Shown one piece after another: positions 16,074 through 26,742 of a DNA stretch of 64,000 nucleotides (the stretch's first letter is position 1; each line of letters starts with the position of its first letter). Made by a program: the position numbers and the translations under genes. The notes under the pieces are model-generated. The model was not told where the DNA came from. It saw only the letters and a program-made list of their open reading frames with translations, and searched no databases. The DNA is taken from assembly GCF_900110955.1 (NCBI RefSeq), contig NZ_FOFR01000001.1:852410-916409 (forward strand), read 5' to 3'. This DNA is from Lentzea xinjiangensis (GTDB taxonomy: Bacteria; Actinomycetota; Actinomycetes; Mycobacteriales; Pseudonocardiaceae).

Positions 16074-18650
16074 GTGTCCGAGCCGAAGCCGTTGAACCCT
16101 ACCGAGCAGGACGCTCTCGTTAAGCAGATCGGCCTGACCCTCATGCGGGCCGCGCCGGAGGACTGGCGCAGCGTCGTCGCGCAGTACCGCGCCACGGGGC
16201 GGTACTTCGAGCTGGAGGCCGAGATGCGGCTCCAGGACGGCACCTCGCACTCGTGGGCCCCTCCGCAGGACGTGGCGTCGCTGTTCGCGCGGCTGCGCGC
16301 CGGCATGCACCGCGAGGGGAGGGGTAGCTGGACGAACGCGCGCTACCAGCTCGACCACCCCTCCAGCTACAACCTCGACTTCGACCGCGCCGAGCCGAGC
16401 TGGCAGACGCCGCCTCCGCAGCAGGCGTACTTCGACGAGATGCGGTTCTTCCCGCGCGCCGAGGAGAACGTCCCCGAGTGGCTGCGCCGCCGCCTGAACC
16501 CGCCGACGCCGGTGTTCCGCACCGCTCGCGTGTTCGACGGCGCCGGACCGAACGGTCGTCCGTCGGTCAACCGGCCGCCCGTGCCGGAGCCCGAGGTCGC
16601 GCCGCTGCTGGCGTACCTGTCGGCCGCGCCGGTCGCCGTGGCCGGGCGGGGCTTCGACGCCGACGTCCTGCACCCCGACTCGCCGCCGGTCGTGCCGTCC
16701 GGGTTCCAGACCGACGGCGTGTGGATCTGGCCCGCCGGGATCTCGTTCTACCTGCGCAAGTACGGCGTGCCGCCCGAACCGGAGCTGGTCGAGCGCGCCC
16801 GCGCCGCCGGCTTCGCGCTGCCGGAGGTCTCCGAGGAGGCGAGGCTCGCCGCCGCGGCGAACCTGGGCGCGCCCGCCGCGCCTCCCGGCACCGTCGTGCC
16901 CTCGCTGCCCGAACCAGGGCCGGAACCGGTGCCACCGGCCGAGGAGACGCAGTTCGTCCCCGCGCCGTCGTTCGACGACGAGCCCGAACCCGAGGAGTAC
17001 GCCTTCTCCTCGCCGGTCCCCGAGCCGCAGGAGGCCGAGGTCACCACCGAGCAGCGGCAGGTCGACGACGACGATCCGGGCCAGGACGACCTCGGCGCCA
17101 CGATCGCGGTGGCGACGCCGCCGCTGACCGGCGACGGACCCCCTTACCGGGTGGTCTTCGACTCCGACGGCGTGCCCGACCACGTCGACGACCGGCACCT
17201 GCGCGACACCTACGGCGCCGGCATGGACCTCTTCGCGCCGCACCCGAGCGACCTCGCGGAACCGGAGCCGGTGGCGGAGATCACCGTCGCGGAGCCGGAC
17301 GAGGACGACGACGGCGACGAACACCCGGCCGTGGACGTCACCGACGACCCCGAGATCCCCACCGCGGGGCCGGACGAGCCGGAGCTCCTCACGCACCACC
17401 GCGAGCCCGAGCTGCTCACGCACCACCGCGAGGAGGAGCTGACCGACAGCCTCCTCGGGGACACCGAGGAACGCCCGCGCGACGCCATGCAGGACACGAT
17501 GGCGTGGAGCCCGGTCCTCGACGAGCCGCTGGAGAGCGCGTCCGAGGTCACCGAGGAGCACCCCGTCGTCCCGGTCGCCGAGGACGAGCCGGACCTGGCC
17601 GAGGACGAGATCGAGTCGACCCGGTCGTTCGAGCAGGCGTTCGAGGAGCCGGCGGAGTCCCGCTTCGAGCAGGAGCAGGCCGCGGAGCCCTCGCCGGTGC
17701 TGCCGCCCGCGCCGCCCCCGGCGGTTCCCGCGGTCCCGGCGCCCGCCGCGGTCGAGGAGACGACGCAGTTCGACGCGGCCCTCTTCACCGAGCCGGGCTT
17801 CACCGGGAAGGAGGCGGAGCCGGAGCCGGCCCCCGAGCCCGAACCGGTGAAGCCGCCGCGCCAGGTCACGCCCGAGGAGGACCGCGAGCTGGCGGGCACC
17901 CGCCGTGCGCTCGACGACCTCAACGTGCCGCACGGCGTGTACCGGATCGGCGAGCCCGCCGACCGCACCTGGACGTTGCGCCTCGACGGCGACGACTGGG
18001 AGGTGTGCTGGTACGACCACGGCCCGAAGAGCCCGGTGCGGTTCGACAAGGTCGAGGACGCGTCGGCGTACCTGGTGGGCAGGCTGGTGATGGGCAACTT
18101 CCGCACCATCCCGCGCGCGCCGCAGCCGCCACCGCCGCCGCAGCGGCCGATGACCAACGGCTTCCGCGAGGAGCCGCGCCGGCCCGTCCCGCCGCGTCCG
18201 CCGCTGCCGCCGGCCCCGGTGCAGCAGCTCCCGCCGCCACCCCCGCCGCTGCCGGGGCAGGTGCCGGTGGCCGCAGCGGTCGCCGCGGCCGTCGCGCAGG
18301 ACGAGCCGTCGAAGCGGAAGTTCCCGATCTCGCCGCTGCCCGGCGAGCCGCCGCTCACGCTGTTCCGCCACAAGCAGATGTTCGAGCTGCCGGCGGGCAC
18401 CGAGGTCGACCGCTACGGCGACCAGAGCGGCAACCTCGTCTACGTGGCGGGCACGCCGTTCCCGGAACGCAGCCTCGTGCCGTCGTGGATCAACCGCCCG
18501 TACCGCGTGTACCGGCTGCGCCGCCCGCTCGAGGTGCTGACGGGCGTGGCCGTGCCGTGGTTCGAGCAGCCCGGCGGCGGCACGGCCTACCTGCTGCCGA
18601 AGGCGGTCGAGGAGATGGTCGCCGACGGCGTCCTCGTGGAGATCACGGGA

Positions 18651-18665
<15 letters not shown>
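16074..18665 (+). CDS. TNT-domain (NAD+ glycohydrolase toxin) protein with YezG-like N-terminus
   Basis: 863 residues. Residues about 10-105 resemble the YezG/DUF600 immunity family (EDWRSVVAQYRATGRYFELE, then YNLDFDRAEPSW). A domain at about 170-240 contains GVWIWPAGISFYLRKYG; a long acidic, Pro-rich region follows to about 590; another small globular domain spans about 600-680. The last 110 residues are a TNT domain (PAGTEVDRYGD, NRPYRVYRL, PWFEQPGGGTAYLLP), including the Q of EQPGGG that corresponds to an active-site glutamine of the M. tuberculosis toxin. No signal peptide or membrane segment is seen. NAD+ hydrolysis is inferred. The gene converges on a pentapeptide-repeat gene with a 15-bp overlap. 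Confidence 0.85.
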
Positions 18666-20323
<1,658 letters not shown>

Positions 20324-20346
20324 TCCGGCGTGGCAGTGTGGGGACC

Positions 20347-21159
20347 GTGCTGATTCCTTGGCCCGTTCCCCAGCCACAGCTCTCCGACGACGTGCACCCC
20401 GCGCTCGCCGACGCCGCCCGTGCGGCCTCGGCGGCGTACGGGGCTGCCCGATCCCTGCACACGCGCCTCGAGCTCCGCGAGGAAGTCGCGGACGGCGCCG
20501 ACGGAACACCGACGATGCGCGTCGACCGCATCGTCGAGGACGCGATCCTGGAGTCCGTCCACCGCAGCCGCGTGAACCTGCTCTCCGAGGAAGCCGGGTT
20601 CGTCGACAACGGCTCCTCGATCACCCTCGTCGTCGACCCGGTCGACGGATCCGCGAACGCCGCGTTCGGCGTTCCCCTCTCGTGCTTCGCCGGTGCGCTC
20701 GTCGAGGACGGCACGGCAAAAGAAGCGCTGACGACGTGGTTCGACACCGGCCGTGCGTGGCACGCGCGCGCAGGAGTCCCCGCGTCGTTCCGCACCACCG
20801 GACGCACCAAGCTGGACGGTGCGTCCGTGTGCCTGATGCGGCCGAAGACCGGCACTCAGGACGCGTGGCTGCGCATCGCGAACCGCGCCGACCGCATCCG
20901 GGTGCTGTGCACGACCTGCCTGGAGACCATGCTGGTGGCGGAGGGCACCGTCGACGCCTTCATCGATCCGGGCAGCGACACGCACCGGATCATGGACCTC
21001 GCGACGGCGCTGGTCACCGTACCCGCCGCGGGCGGGGTGCTGGTCGACCTGCACGGGCGGCCGTTCACGTTCGAGCCCGACCTGACCCACCGGTGGTCAG
21101 GCGTGGCGGCAGCGACTCCTCAGCTCGCCGAGGAGTTGATCGCGACGGTGCTGGGTTAG
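20347..21159 (+). CDS. Inositol monophosphatase family phosphatase
   Basis: 270 residues. The metal-binding signature VVDPVDGSANAAFGVP and the upstream acidic pair LSEEAGF identify the Mg-dependent inositol monophosphatase/FBPase fold. The second motif, usually WDxAAG, is altered here to HRIMDLATALVTVPAAGG, so the substrate may not be inositol phosphate. GTG at 20347 or 20338 could start it. It sits 23 bp after mdh on the same strand. The end overlaps the convergent DUF1918 gene by 4 bp. Confidence 0.85.
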   Translation: MLIPWPVPQPQLSDDVHPALADAARAASAAYGAARSLHTRLELREEVADGADGTPTMRVDRIVEDAILESVHRSRVNLLSEEAGFVDNGSSITLVVDPVDGSANAAFGVPLSCFAGALVEDGTAKEALTTWFDTGRAWHARAGVPASFRTTGRTKLDGASVCLMRPKTGTQDAWLRIANRADRIRVLCTTCLETMLVAEGTVDAFIDPGSDTHRIMDLATALVTVPAAGGVLVDLHGRPFTFEPDLTHRWSGVAAATPQLAEELIATVLG

Positions 21160-21347
21160 ACGGCGCCCCTGGACTCGACGATGCAGTCGGGCCCGGGGAA
21201 CACCAGCCCCTCGTGCCCGTCGTTGAACCGGACCAGGTACGGCGGGTGGCCGTCGTTCCCGCGCACTTCGAGGATTTCGCCCAGGCGCTCCTCGAGGCCG
21301 ATGGAGCGGCTGTGGACGTGGAGCCTGTCACCGACTGTTGCTTGCAT
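21156..21347 (-). CDS. DUF1918 small protein
   Basis: 63 residues with the complete DUF1918 pattern: ATVGDRLHVHSRS, GEILEVRGNDGHPPYLVRF, DGHEGLVFPGPD. The family has an SH3-like small barrel and is common in actinobacteria, with no established role. The ATG is preceded by GGAGG; an in-frame upstream extension to 21428 lacks homology and would cover the promoter. The upstream region carries a 10-bp inverted repeat. Confidence 0.88.
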   Translation of the reverse strand: MQATVGDRLHVHSRSIGLEERLGEILEVRGNDGHPPYLVRFNDGHEGLVFPGPDCIVESRGAV

Positions 21348-21360
21348 GGTGCTGCGACAC

Positions 21361-21420
21361 CTCCGGTGTGCGGCGTGAGGCATGGCGCTGAACGCGTTAA
21401 AGCCTAGGCCCACACCGGAG
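21361..21420. promoter_or_regulatory. Spaced 10-bp inverted repeat upstream of the DUF1918 gene
   Basis: CTCCGGTGTG at 21361-21370 is matched exactly by CACACCGGAG at 21411-21420, with 40 bp between. The pair brackets the likely promoter of the minus-strand DUF1918 gene. It could be a looped operator or a stem in the leader RNA; which one cannot be told from sequence. Confidence 0.45.
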
Positions 21421-21442
21421 ATGCGCAACAGGGCTCAAGTCC

Positions 21443-21790
21443 TCATCCGCCGCACGCCGAGGAGACCTTCGCCGCGAGGTCGGCCTTCTGCTGCACCCAG
21501 TCCGCCGCGGAGTTGACGTTCTGCATGCCGTTGGCTGCTTCCTCGAGAGCCTTCTTCACCTGCGCGTCCGGCGCGGAGTTCGCGAGGTTCTCCAGCTCCT
21601 GGGCCTTGGCCTTGGTGTCTTCCAGCGCCTTCTGCGGGTCGCTCATGTCCGGCGAGAACCCCACGAGCTGGATCGCATCAGCACACAGCTTCACCTTGTC
21701 CGCGGTGTCGCTGACGCCCTGGATCGTGTCGCAGGCCGTCAGGCTGCCCAACGCGATGACGGCTGCTGCCAGCGGTCCGACTAGGCGCAT
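21443..21790 (-). CDS. Small lipoprotein, unknown function
   Basis: 115 residues. Signal peptide with a lipobox (LGSLTAC, Cys20) predicts lipid anchoring to the outer face of the membrane. The mature part is helical and charged (QKALEDTKAKAQELENLAN, AQVKKALEEAANGMQNVNSA), likely a helical bundle. No family assigned. The gene is monocistronic-looking, 37 bp from the ABC exporter genes that precede it on the same strand. Confidence 0.8.
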   Translation of the reverse strand: MRLVGPLAAAVIALGSLTACDTIQGVSDTADKVKLCADAIQLVGFSPDMSDPQKALEDTKAKAQELENLANSAPDAQVKKALEEAANGMQNVNSAADWVQQKADLAAKVSSACGG

Positions 21791-21827
21791 TCGCTCTCCT
21801 CTTGCCCGATGTGTCCGTTTGTGTTGG

Positions 21828-22808
21828 TCACGACTCTACCGACGTGCGCCCCGTGAGGGTTTGACGTTGGTAAAGCTTCCGGATGACGTCGTCGATCTCC
21901 GGCTCCACGACCGCGAGGTCGTGGACCTCCACCTGCCGCACCACCAGGGTGATGAGCTGCGCCGCCGTCATCTCCGCCCGCCGGAACGTGAGGTGGTGCC
22001 GCAGGCCGCCGGCCTCGCTGCGCACCGCCGTCACTCCGGGGACGTCCGGCGCCGGTCCGGGTTCCCTGAGGTCGATGACGAGCTCGCGTTCCGGGGTGAC
22101 CTCGGCCCGCAGGTCGTCGAGCGGCCCGTCGGCGAGCACCCGGCCGTGGTCGATCACCATCAGCCGCGGGCAGAGGCGCTCGATGTCGTCCAGGTCGTGC
22201 GTGGTGAGCAGGAGCGTCGTGCCGCGCCTGGTGTTGATGTCCTTGAGGAACTCCCTGAGCCGTTCCTTGGACTCGAGGTCCAGGCCGATCGTCGGCTCGT
22301 CGAGCACCAGCAGCTCCGGCGCGTGCAGCAGGGCGGCGGTGATCTCGCCGCGCATCCGCTGCCCCAGCGAGAGCTGCCGCACCGGGGTGGCCAGCGTCTC
22401 CCGCAGGCCGAGGAGCTCGACGCACTCGTCGAGCCGGGCCCGGTAGTCCCGCGGCGGCACCCGGTAGATCGACCGGAGCAGGTCGAAGCTGTCCCGCAGC
22501 GGCAGGTCCCACCAGAGCTGGCTGCGCTGCCCGAACACGACGCCGATGCGCCTCGCGAGGTCGCGCCGCTGCTTCGACGGGTCCACGCCGCTCACCCGGA
22601 CGCGCCCGCTGGTCGGCACCAGGATCCCGGTCAGCATCTTGATCGTCGTCGACTTGCCGGCCCCGTTCGGGCCGACGTACCCGACCGCCTCTCCCGCCGC
22701 CACGCCGAACGACACGCCGTCCACCGCGGTGACGGTCTTGTACCTGCGCCGCAGGCCTTTCGACGTGGCGACCTTGAACTCCCTGCGGAGCCCCTCGACC
22801 TCGATCAT
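21828..22808 (-). CDS. ABC exporter ATP-binding protein
   Basis: 326 residues. Walker A GPNGAGKST, signature SLGQRMRGE, Walker B LLVLDEPTIGLD and the H-loop LLTTHDLDD are all intact. The C-terminal extension is typical of ATPases that pair with DUF990 ABC-2 permeases. It overlaps the next permease by 4 bp; with both permeases it forms a complete exporter. The true start is the ATG at 22808; the open frame continues upstream only as an overlap with the permease gene. Confidence 0.95.
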   Translation of the reverse strand: MIEVEGLRREFKVATSKGLRRRYKTVTAVDGVSFGVAAGEAVGYVGPNGAGKSTTIKMLTGILVPTSGRVRVSGVDPSKQRRDLARRIGVVFGQRSQLWWDLPLRDSFDLLRSIYRVPPRDYRARLDECVELLGLRETLATPVRQLSLGQRMRGEITAALLHAPELLVLDEPTIGLDLESKERLREFLKDINTRRGTTLLLTTHDLDDIERLCPRLMVIDHGRVLADGPLDDLRAEVTPERELVIDLREPGPAPDVPGVTAVRSEAGGLRHHLTFRRAEMTAAQLITLVVRQVEVHDLAVVEPEIDDVIRKLYQRQTLTGRTSVES

Positions 22809-23602
22809 GATCCCGTTCCCCGGTAGTGCCTGACCGCGAAGCGCCACACGAGCCCCGCCGCGGCTGCGGCCAGGGCTGCGACGAGCGGTGATGTCCAGCC
22901 GACCCAGCCGGGCAGGCCGAGCGGGTCCTGCTTGCCGAGCAGCGCGAGGCTCGGGTAGTACGCCACGAACGCGCCCGGCACGACGAACGCCATCACCCAG
23001 CGCAGCGGCCGGGAGTAGACGTTGATCGGGTACGACGTGAAGGCGTTGCTGCCGTAGGTGACGGCGTTGGCGAACTCGCGCCCCTCGACGATCCAGAAGC
23101 AGACCGAGCAGGCCACCACCCAGACCGCGCTGTAGATGACCGCGCCCGCGATCGGCGTCACGACGGTCAGCGCGACCTTCGCGGGCGACCAGTCGACCGG
23201 GACGTTCGCCAGCGCGTAGGCCAGGACCGCGATCCCGCCGGTGATGCGCCCGATCCGGCGCAACCGGATGTCGGAGCACATGATCTGCGGCAGCGTGCCG
23301 AGCGGCCGCATCAGCAGCACGTCGAAGGTGCCGGTGCGGATGTAGGTCGGCAGGTTGTCGAGCTGGCCCGCGAACAGGTCGGCGACCCCGAACGCCGCGC
23401 CCGCGAACGCGTACATCAGCAGCACTTCGTTCTTGGTGAACCCGCCGAGCGCGGTGATCTGGGTGAAGAGGACCAGGATGACGAGCAGCTCGTAGCACTG
23501 CGCGATCACCTGCGTCACGAAGTCCATCGCGAACGACGCGCGGTAGGAGAGCTGGCTGCGCAGCCGTGCGCCGATCAGCCTCGGGTAGATGAGGTCAGCC
23601 AC
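22805..23602 (-). CDS. ABC-2 type permease (DUF990 family), second subunit
   Basis: 265 residues with six hydrophobic helices. The N-terminus YPRLIGARLRSQLSYRASFAMDFV and the block TGTFDVLLMRPLG are typical of DUF990 permeases that come as pairs. It overlaps the ATPase by 4 bp and the other permease by 8 bp, so the three genes are one operon. Substrate unknown. Confidence 0.92.
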   Translation of the reverse strand: MADLIYPRLIGARLRSQLSYRASFAMDFVTQVIAQCYELLVILVLFTQITALGGFTKNEVLLMYAFAGAAFGVADLFAGQLDNLPTYIRTGTFDVLLMRPLGTLPQIMCSDIRLRRIGRITGGIAVLAYALANVPVDWSPAKVALTVVTPIAGAVIYSAVWVVACSVCFWIVEGREFANAVTYGSNAFTSYPINVYSRPLRWVMAFVVPGAFVAYYPSLALLGKQDPLGLPGWVGWTSPLVAALAAAAAGLVWRFAVRHYRGTGS

Positions 23603-24380
23603 CCTGCACCACCACCTTGCGCACCGCGCGCTGCAAGGCCAGGTGCCCGAGTCCCAGCATCACCACGGCCCAGAACGCCTGGTACAGCAGGAGCTTCGGC
23701 GCGCTGCCGTGCCCGAGGAACACGTCGATCGGCGCCTGCAGCAACGCCGGGAACGGCGTCATCCACAGCGCCTCGCGCGCCCACTCGGGGAAGAACGCGA
23801 TCGGCACGGTGAGCCCGCACAGCAGGCCGGACGTGACGTTCCAGAACCCGTACAGCCCGCGGTTGTCGATCAGCCAGAACGCGCTGACGTCGATGAGGAA
23901 CCGGAACGCGAAGCTGATGACCAGCGCGATCAACGCGCTCACCAGGAACAGCGGCCACTGCACCGCGTTCTCGGGGAACTGGAACGGGAACAGCAGCATG
24001 CCGAACAGCACCGGCGGGGCGAGCCTGGTCAGGAACGCGAACCCGCTGCGGCCGACGTCCTCGGCGAGCAGCGCGCTCTGCAGGTTCCACGGCCGGTAGA
24101 GATCTACGACGACGTCACCGGATCGCACGCGCTCGGCGAGCTCGTTGGTCCCCCACAACAGGATGAACCCGAGCAGCCCCTGCCCGATCCAGACGTACGT
24201 GTTGGTGGCAGCGATGCCGTAGTCGGCGATCTCGCCGTCCGCCGCCTTCAGCGCGGCGACGAGAACGGCGACCCGCAGCAGCCCGAAGACCACGTTCGTG
24301 GTCATCCCAGCCAGCATCGCTTGTCGGTAGGTCGAGTACCTTCGGAATCCGGCAACGATCAAATCGGCGTGAACACGCAC
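23595..24380 (-). CDS. ABC-2 type permease (DUF990 family), first subunit
   Basis: 261 residues, six predicted helices. YRQAMLAGMTTNVVFGLLR and the conserved GDVVVDLYRPWNLQ element place it in the same permease family as the next gene. It is the first gene of the exporter operon; a complete heterodimeric exporter (two permeases and one ATPase) results. The cargo cannot be deduced from the context. Confidence 0.92.
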   Translation of the reverse strand: MRVHADLIVAGFRRYSTYRQAMLAGMTTNVVFGLLRVAVLVAALKAADGEIADYGIAATNTYVWIGQGLLGFILLWGTNELAERVRSGDVVVDLYRPWNLQSALLAEDVGRSGFAFLTRLAPPVLFGMLLFPFQFPENAVQWPLFLVSALIALVISFAFRFLIDVSAFWLIDNRGLYGFWNVTSGLLCGLTVPIAFFPEWAREALWMTPFPALLQAPIDVFLGHGSAPKLLLYQAFWAVVMLGLGHLALQRAVRKVVVQGG

Positions 24381-24416
24381 GTCGGTCTACGTTAGTGACC
24401 GTCGCAAGTGGATTTT

Positions 24417-25790
24417 TCAGCTACCGAACGCACTGGTCACGACCTCGCCGACCTCGGGCTGCGAGCCCAGGCAGAGGAAGTAGCTGCGGGTGCCGTCCTT
24501 GAACCCGACCGCGGTGATCTCCCAGCCGGTCGTGTCGACCGTCGACCGGGTGTTCGCCTTCATCAGCTCGGGCGTGCAGACGCCCCTCACCTCAGCCGAT
24601 GCCGCCAGCTCGTCGGAGTCGACCGCCGGGATCTCCCCGGAGAGCCAGCCCCCGCCGAACGCCTCCCAGTAGTGCTCGTCCGCGCAGCTACCGACATTGC
24701 GCGCCGTCGCCGGCTGACCGCCGAAGTTGTTGATCCCGCGGAAGCACGTCGACTGGTCGACGCAGAACCCCATGTCGCACTTCTTGAGGAACGGCGGGAT
24801 GTCCTCGGCGCCACCCTGCTGGGTCGTCGACACCGGCCCGGGACCTCGCGCACCCGCGTCCTCCGCGCGGAAGTGGTTCCACGCCAACACCCCGGCACCG
24901 GCCGCGACGACGAGCCCCGCCGCGACGGCCAACGGCCACACCTTGCGCTTGGCCGGGGGAGCGACCGGCACGGTGGGCTGCCGCAGCGGATCGCGCAGCT
25001 CGTCCCGCAGCTGAGCGGCACTGGGCGTGCGCAGGTTCGCGTCCGGGTGCAGCGCCCGAGCCAGCGCGTCGTGCAGCGCCGCCGGCACCCCGTCGACCGC
25101 GGCGACGGGCCTGCGCAGGATCTCGCCGAGCTGGTCGAAACTGCTGATGGGCCACGGCACCGGCCGCGGCGGCTTGCCCGCGAGCAACGTGTAGAGCGTG
25201 GCGGCGAGCGAGTAGACGTCGGCCTGCGGCGTCGGCTCGGCCATCGCGAACGCCTCCGGCGGCGCGTAGCTGGGACTCAGCGCGTCCCGCGTCACCGTGC
25301 TGCCACCCGTGGCGTCGAGCAGCGCGGCGAGCCCGAAGTCGGCGAGCTTCGGCGTGCCGTACCGGTCGACGAGGATGTTGCCGGGCTTGATGTCCCGGTG
25401 CAGCACCCCTTCCCGGTGCGCCGCCGCGAGCGCGTCCGCGAGCTTGATGCCGAGAGCGCGGACCTGCTCGGGGTGCAACGGCCCACCCGCGTCCAACCGG
25501 TCGGCGAGCGACCCGCCCGTGCACAGCTCCATGACGATGTACGGCATGCCCCAAGCGGTGATGTTCGCGTCGTGCACCCCGACAACGTGCGGATGCCCCG
25601 ACAACTTGGCCGCGGCACGCGCCTCCCGCAGGAACCGCCGCCGGTCCCGCTCGTCGACGAGCACCCGGTTGTCGATCTTGACGGCGACATCGCGGCCGAG
25701 TTGCGCCTGGTGGGCGCGGTAGACGGTGGCGAACCCACCCGCGCCCAACGGTCTCAGATCGGTCAGGCCGGGGATGTGCGGTGCGGTCAC
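24417..25790 (-). CDS. Membrane Ser/Thr protein kinase with Cys-rich sensor domain
   Basis: 457 residues. Kinase domain at about 9-265 with GAGGFATV, the catalytic Lys38, HRDIKPGNI and DFG; the activation segment has TVTRDAL. One membrane helix (about 285-302) leads to an extracytoplasmic domain of about 140 residues with six or so cysteines (KKCDMGFCVDQSTCFRG; CADEHYW; GVCTPEL; FLCLG), probably disulfide bonded and a ligand sensor. This is the PknB-like single-pass layout without PASTA repeats. It is 15 bp from the HhH-GPD gene and on the same strand. Confidence 0.95.
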   Translation of the reverse strand: MTAPHIPGLTDLRPLGAGGFATVYRAHQAQLGRDVAVKIDNRVLVDERDRRRFLREARAAAKLSGHPHVVGVHDANITAWGMPYIVMELCTGGSLADRLDAGGPLHPEQVRALGIKLADALAAAHREGVLHRDIKPGNILVDRYGTPKLADFGLAALLDATGGSTVTRDALSPSYAPPEAFAMAEPTPQADVYSLAATLYTLLAGKPPRPVPWPISSFDQLGEILRRPVAAVDGVPAALHDALARALHPDANLRTPSAAQLRDELRDPLRQPTVPVAPPAKRKVWPLAVAAGLVVAAGAGVLAWNHFRAEDAGARGPGPVSTTQQGGAEDIPPFLKKCDMGFCVDQSTCFRGINNFGGQPATARNVGSCADEHYWEAFGGGWLSGEIPAVDSDELAASAEVRGVCTPELMKANTRSTVDTTGWEITAVGFKDGTRSYFLCLGSQPEVGEVVTSAFGS

Positions 25791-25804
25791 GCGCGGCAGC
25801 CTAG

Positions 25805-26371
25805 CTACCTGCCGGCCGCCGCCTTCGCGGCCTTCTTGAAGTCCCGCACCTCGAGCAACGACTTCTGGTCCGTCACGTCGGCCACGCTACGACGACTTCC
25901 CTCGTCGCCGTAATGACCGGCCGCTTCCCGCCACCCCTCGGGCGTCACGCCGAACTGCTTGCCCAGGAGCGCGAGGAAGATCTTCGCCTTCTGCTCCCCG
26001 AACCCGGGCAACGCCTTGAGCCGCTTCACCACAGCGGTCCCGTCCTCCTCGGCCCAGATGCGCGTGACGTCACCGTCGTACACCTCGACGACGAACCGCG
26101 CCAGCGCCTGCACCCGCTTGGACATGGAGCCGGGGAAGCGGTGCACGGCGGGCGGGGTGGCCATGATCGCGGCGAAGGCCTCGGGGTCGGCTTCGGCGAT
26201 GCGGTGCACGTCCAGGCCGCCCATGCGGTCGGCGATGACCTTGGGGCCGGAGAAGGCCTTCTCCATCGGTATTTGCTGGTCGAGCAACATACCCAAGAGC
26301 AGCGCGAACCAGTCCTCGGCCAGCAGGGCGTCGGCGTCGGGGTTCTGCGCTAGGCACACCGTGCGGGTCAT
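25805..26371 (-). CDS. HhH-GPD family base-excision repair protein
   Basis: 188 residues. The N-terminal block DWFALLLGMLLDQQIPMEKAF and the helix-hairpin-helix (LKALPGFGEQKAKIFLALLG, about 118-137) place it in the HhH-GPD glycosylase family found in actinobacteria, though substrate specificity is unknown; a catalytic Asp or Lys is not obvious to me. Its first 90 coding bases or so are duplicated 1.24 kb upstream, on the far side of a two-gene module, which suggests an insertion next to this gene. Confidence 0.88.
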   Translation of the reverse strand: MTRTVCLAQNPDADALLAEDWFALLLGMLLDQQIPMEKAFSGPKVIADRMGGLDVHRIAEADPEAFAAIMATPPAVHRFPGSMSKRVQALARFVVEVYDGDVTRIWAEEDGTAVVKRLKALPGFGEQKAKIFLALLGKQFGVTPEGWREAAGHYGDEGSRRSVADVTDQKSLLEVRDFKKAAKAAAGR

Positions 26372-26375
26372 GGCG
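26274..26375. repeat. Direct repeat copy 1: 5' end of the HhH-GPD gene
   Basis: 102 bp covering the first 33 codons of the HhH-GPD gene plus 4 bases upstream. It matches 27515-27604 in the same orientation, with one mismatch and a 12-bp (four-codon) gap. The two copies bracket the two-gene module at 26479-27497. Confidence 0.95.
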
Positions 26376-26442
26376 AGAGCATCGCATGCTGGCGTGAGGT
26401 GCTGTTTCCGGCTCGCGAGCAGAGAGCCGGTTTGACTACCGG

Positions 26443-26467
26443 TGGTACCCAGGTACCATTGGGTACC
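26443..26467. promoter_or_regulatory. Triple GGTACC operator upstream of the RHH-type gene
   Basis: GGTACC occurs three times within 24 bp (26444, 26452, 26462). The first two form a perfect palindrome TGGTACC-CA-GGTACCA; the third is one helical turn further on. The block ends 11 bp before the start codon, so it probably overlaps the promoter and is bound by the small DNA-binding protein encoded next, in the manner of autoregulated antitoxins. Confidence 0.65.
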
Positions 26468-26478
26468 GGAGGTGTGTA

Positions 26479-26742
26479 ATGGCCGTTCAGTCCTCTCCTG
26501 TCAAAGTCGATCAAGAGACACACGCTTTGATCGCGCATGGTGCCACCGCTCTGCACATGTCTCAGAAGGACCTGCTCGCTGCGGCTGTCCGTGAGTACTT
26601 GGGCGCGAGGCGGGAAGAGATCAACGCGGCGCTGCGTCGCACGATGGAGACGCTCGATGGCACCCGAAGCAGTCAGGTCGCCGCTCTGACCGGCATGTCC
26701 AAGGAGCGCCTCGCTGAACTAGGTGGGATCCGCGAGTCCTGA
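26479..26742 (+). CDS. Small DNA-binding (ribbon-helix-helix-like) protein, antitoxin-like
   Basis: 87 residues. The N-terminal part VKVDQETHALIAHGATALHMSQKDLLAAAVREYL has the strand-helix-helix pattern of RHH regulators: a polar strand, a helix, a turn with SQKDLL, then a second helix. The C-terminal half (ALDGTR-type, SSQVAALTGMSKERLAELGG) is a helical tail. It starts 5 nt after a GGAGGTG site and shares its stop with the next gene (TGATG), the organisation of an antitoxin followed by its toxin. The family is unnamed as far as I know. Confidence 0.72.
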   Translation: MAVQSSPVKVDQETHALIAHGATALHMSQKDLLAAAVREYLGARREEINAALRRTMETLDGTRSSQVAALTGMSKERLAELGGIRES

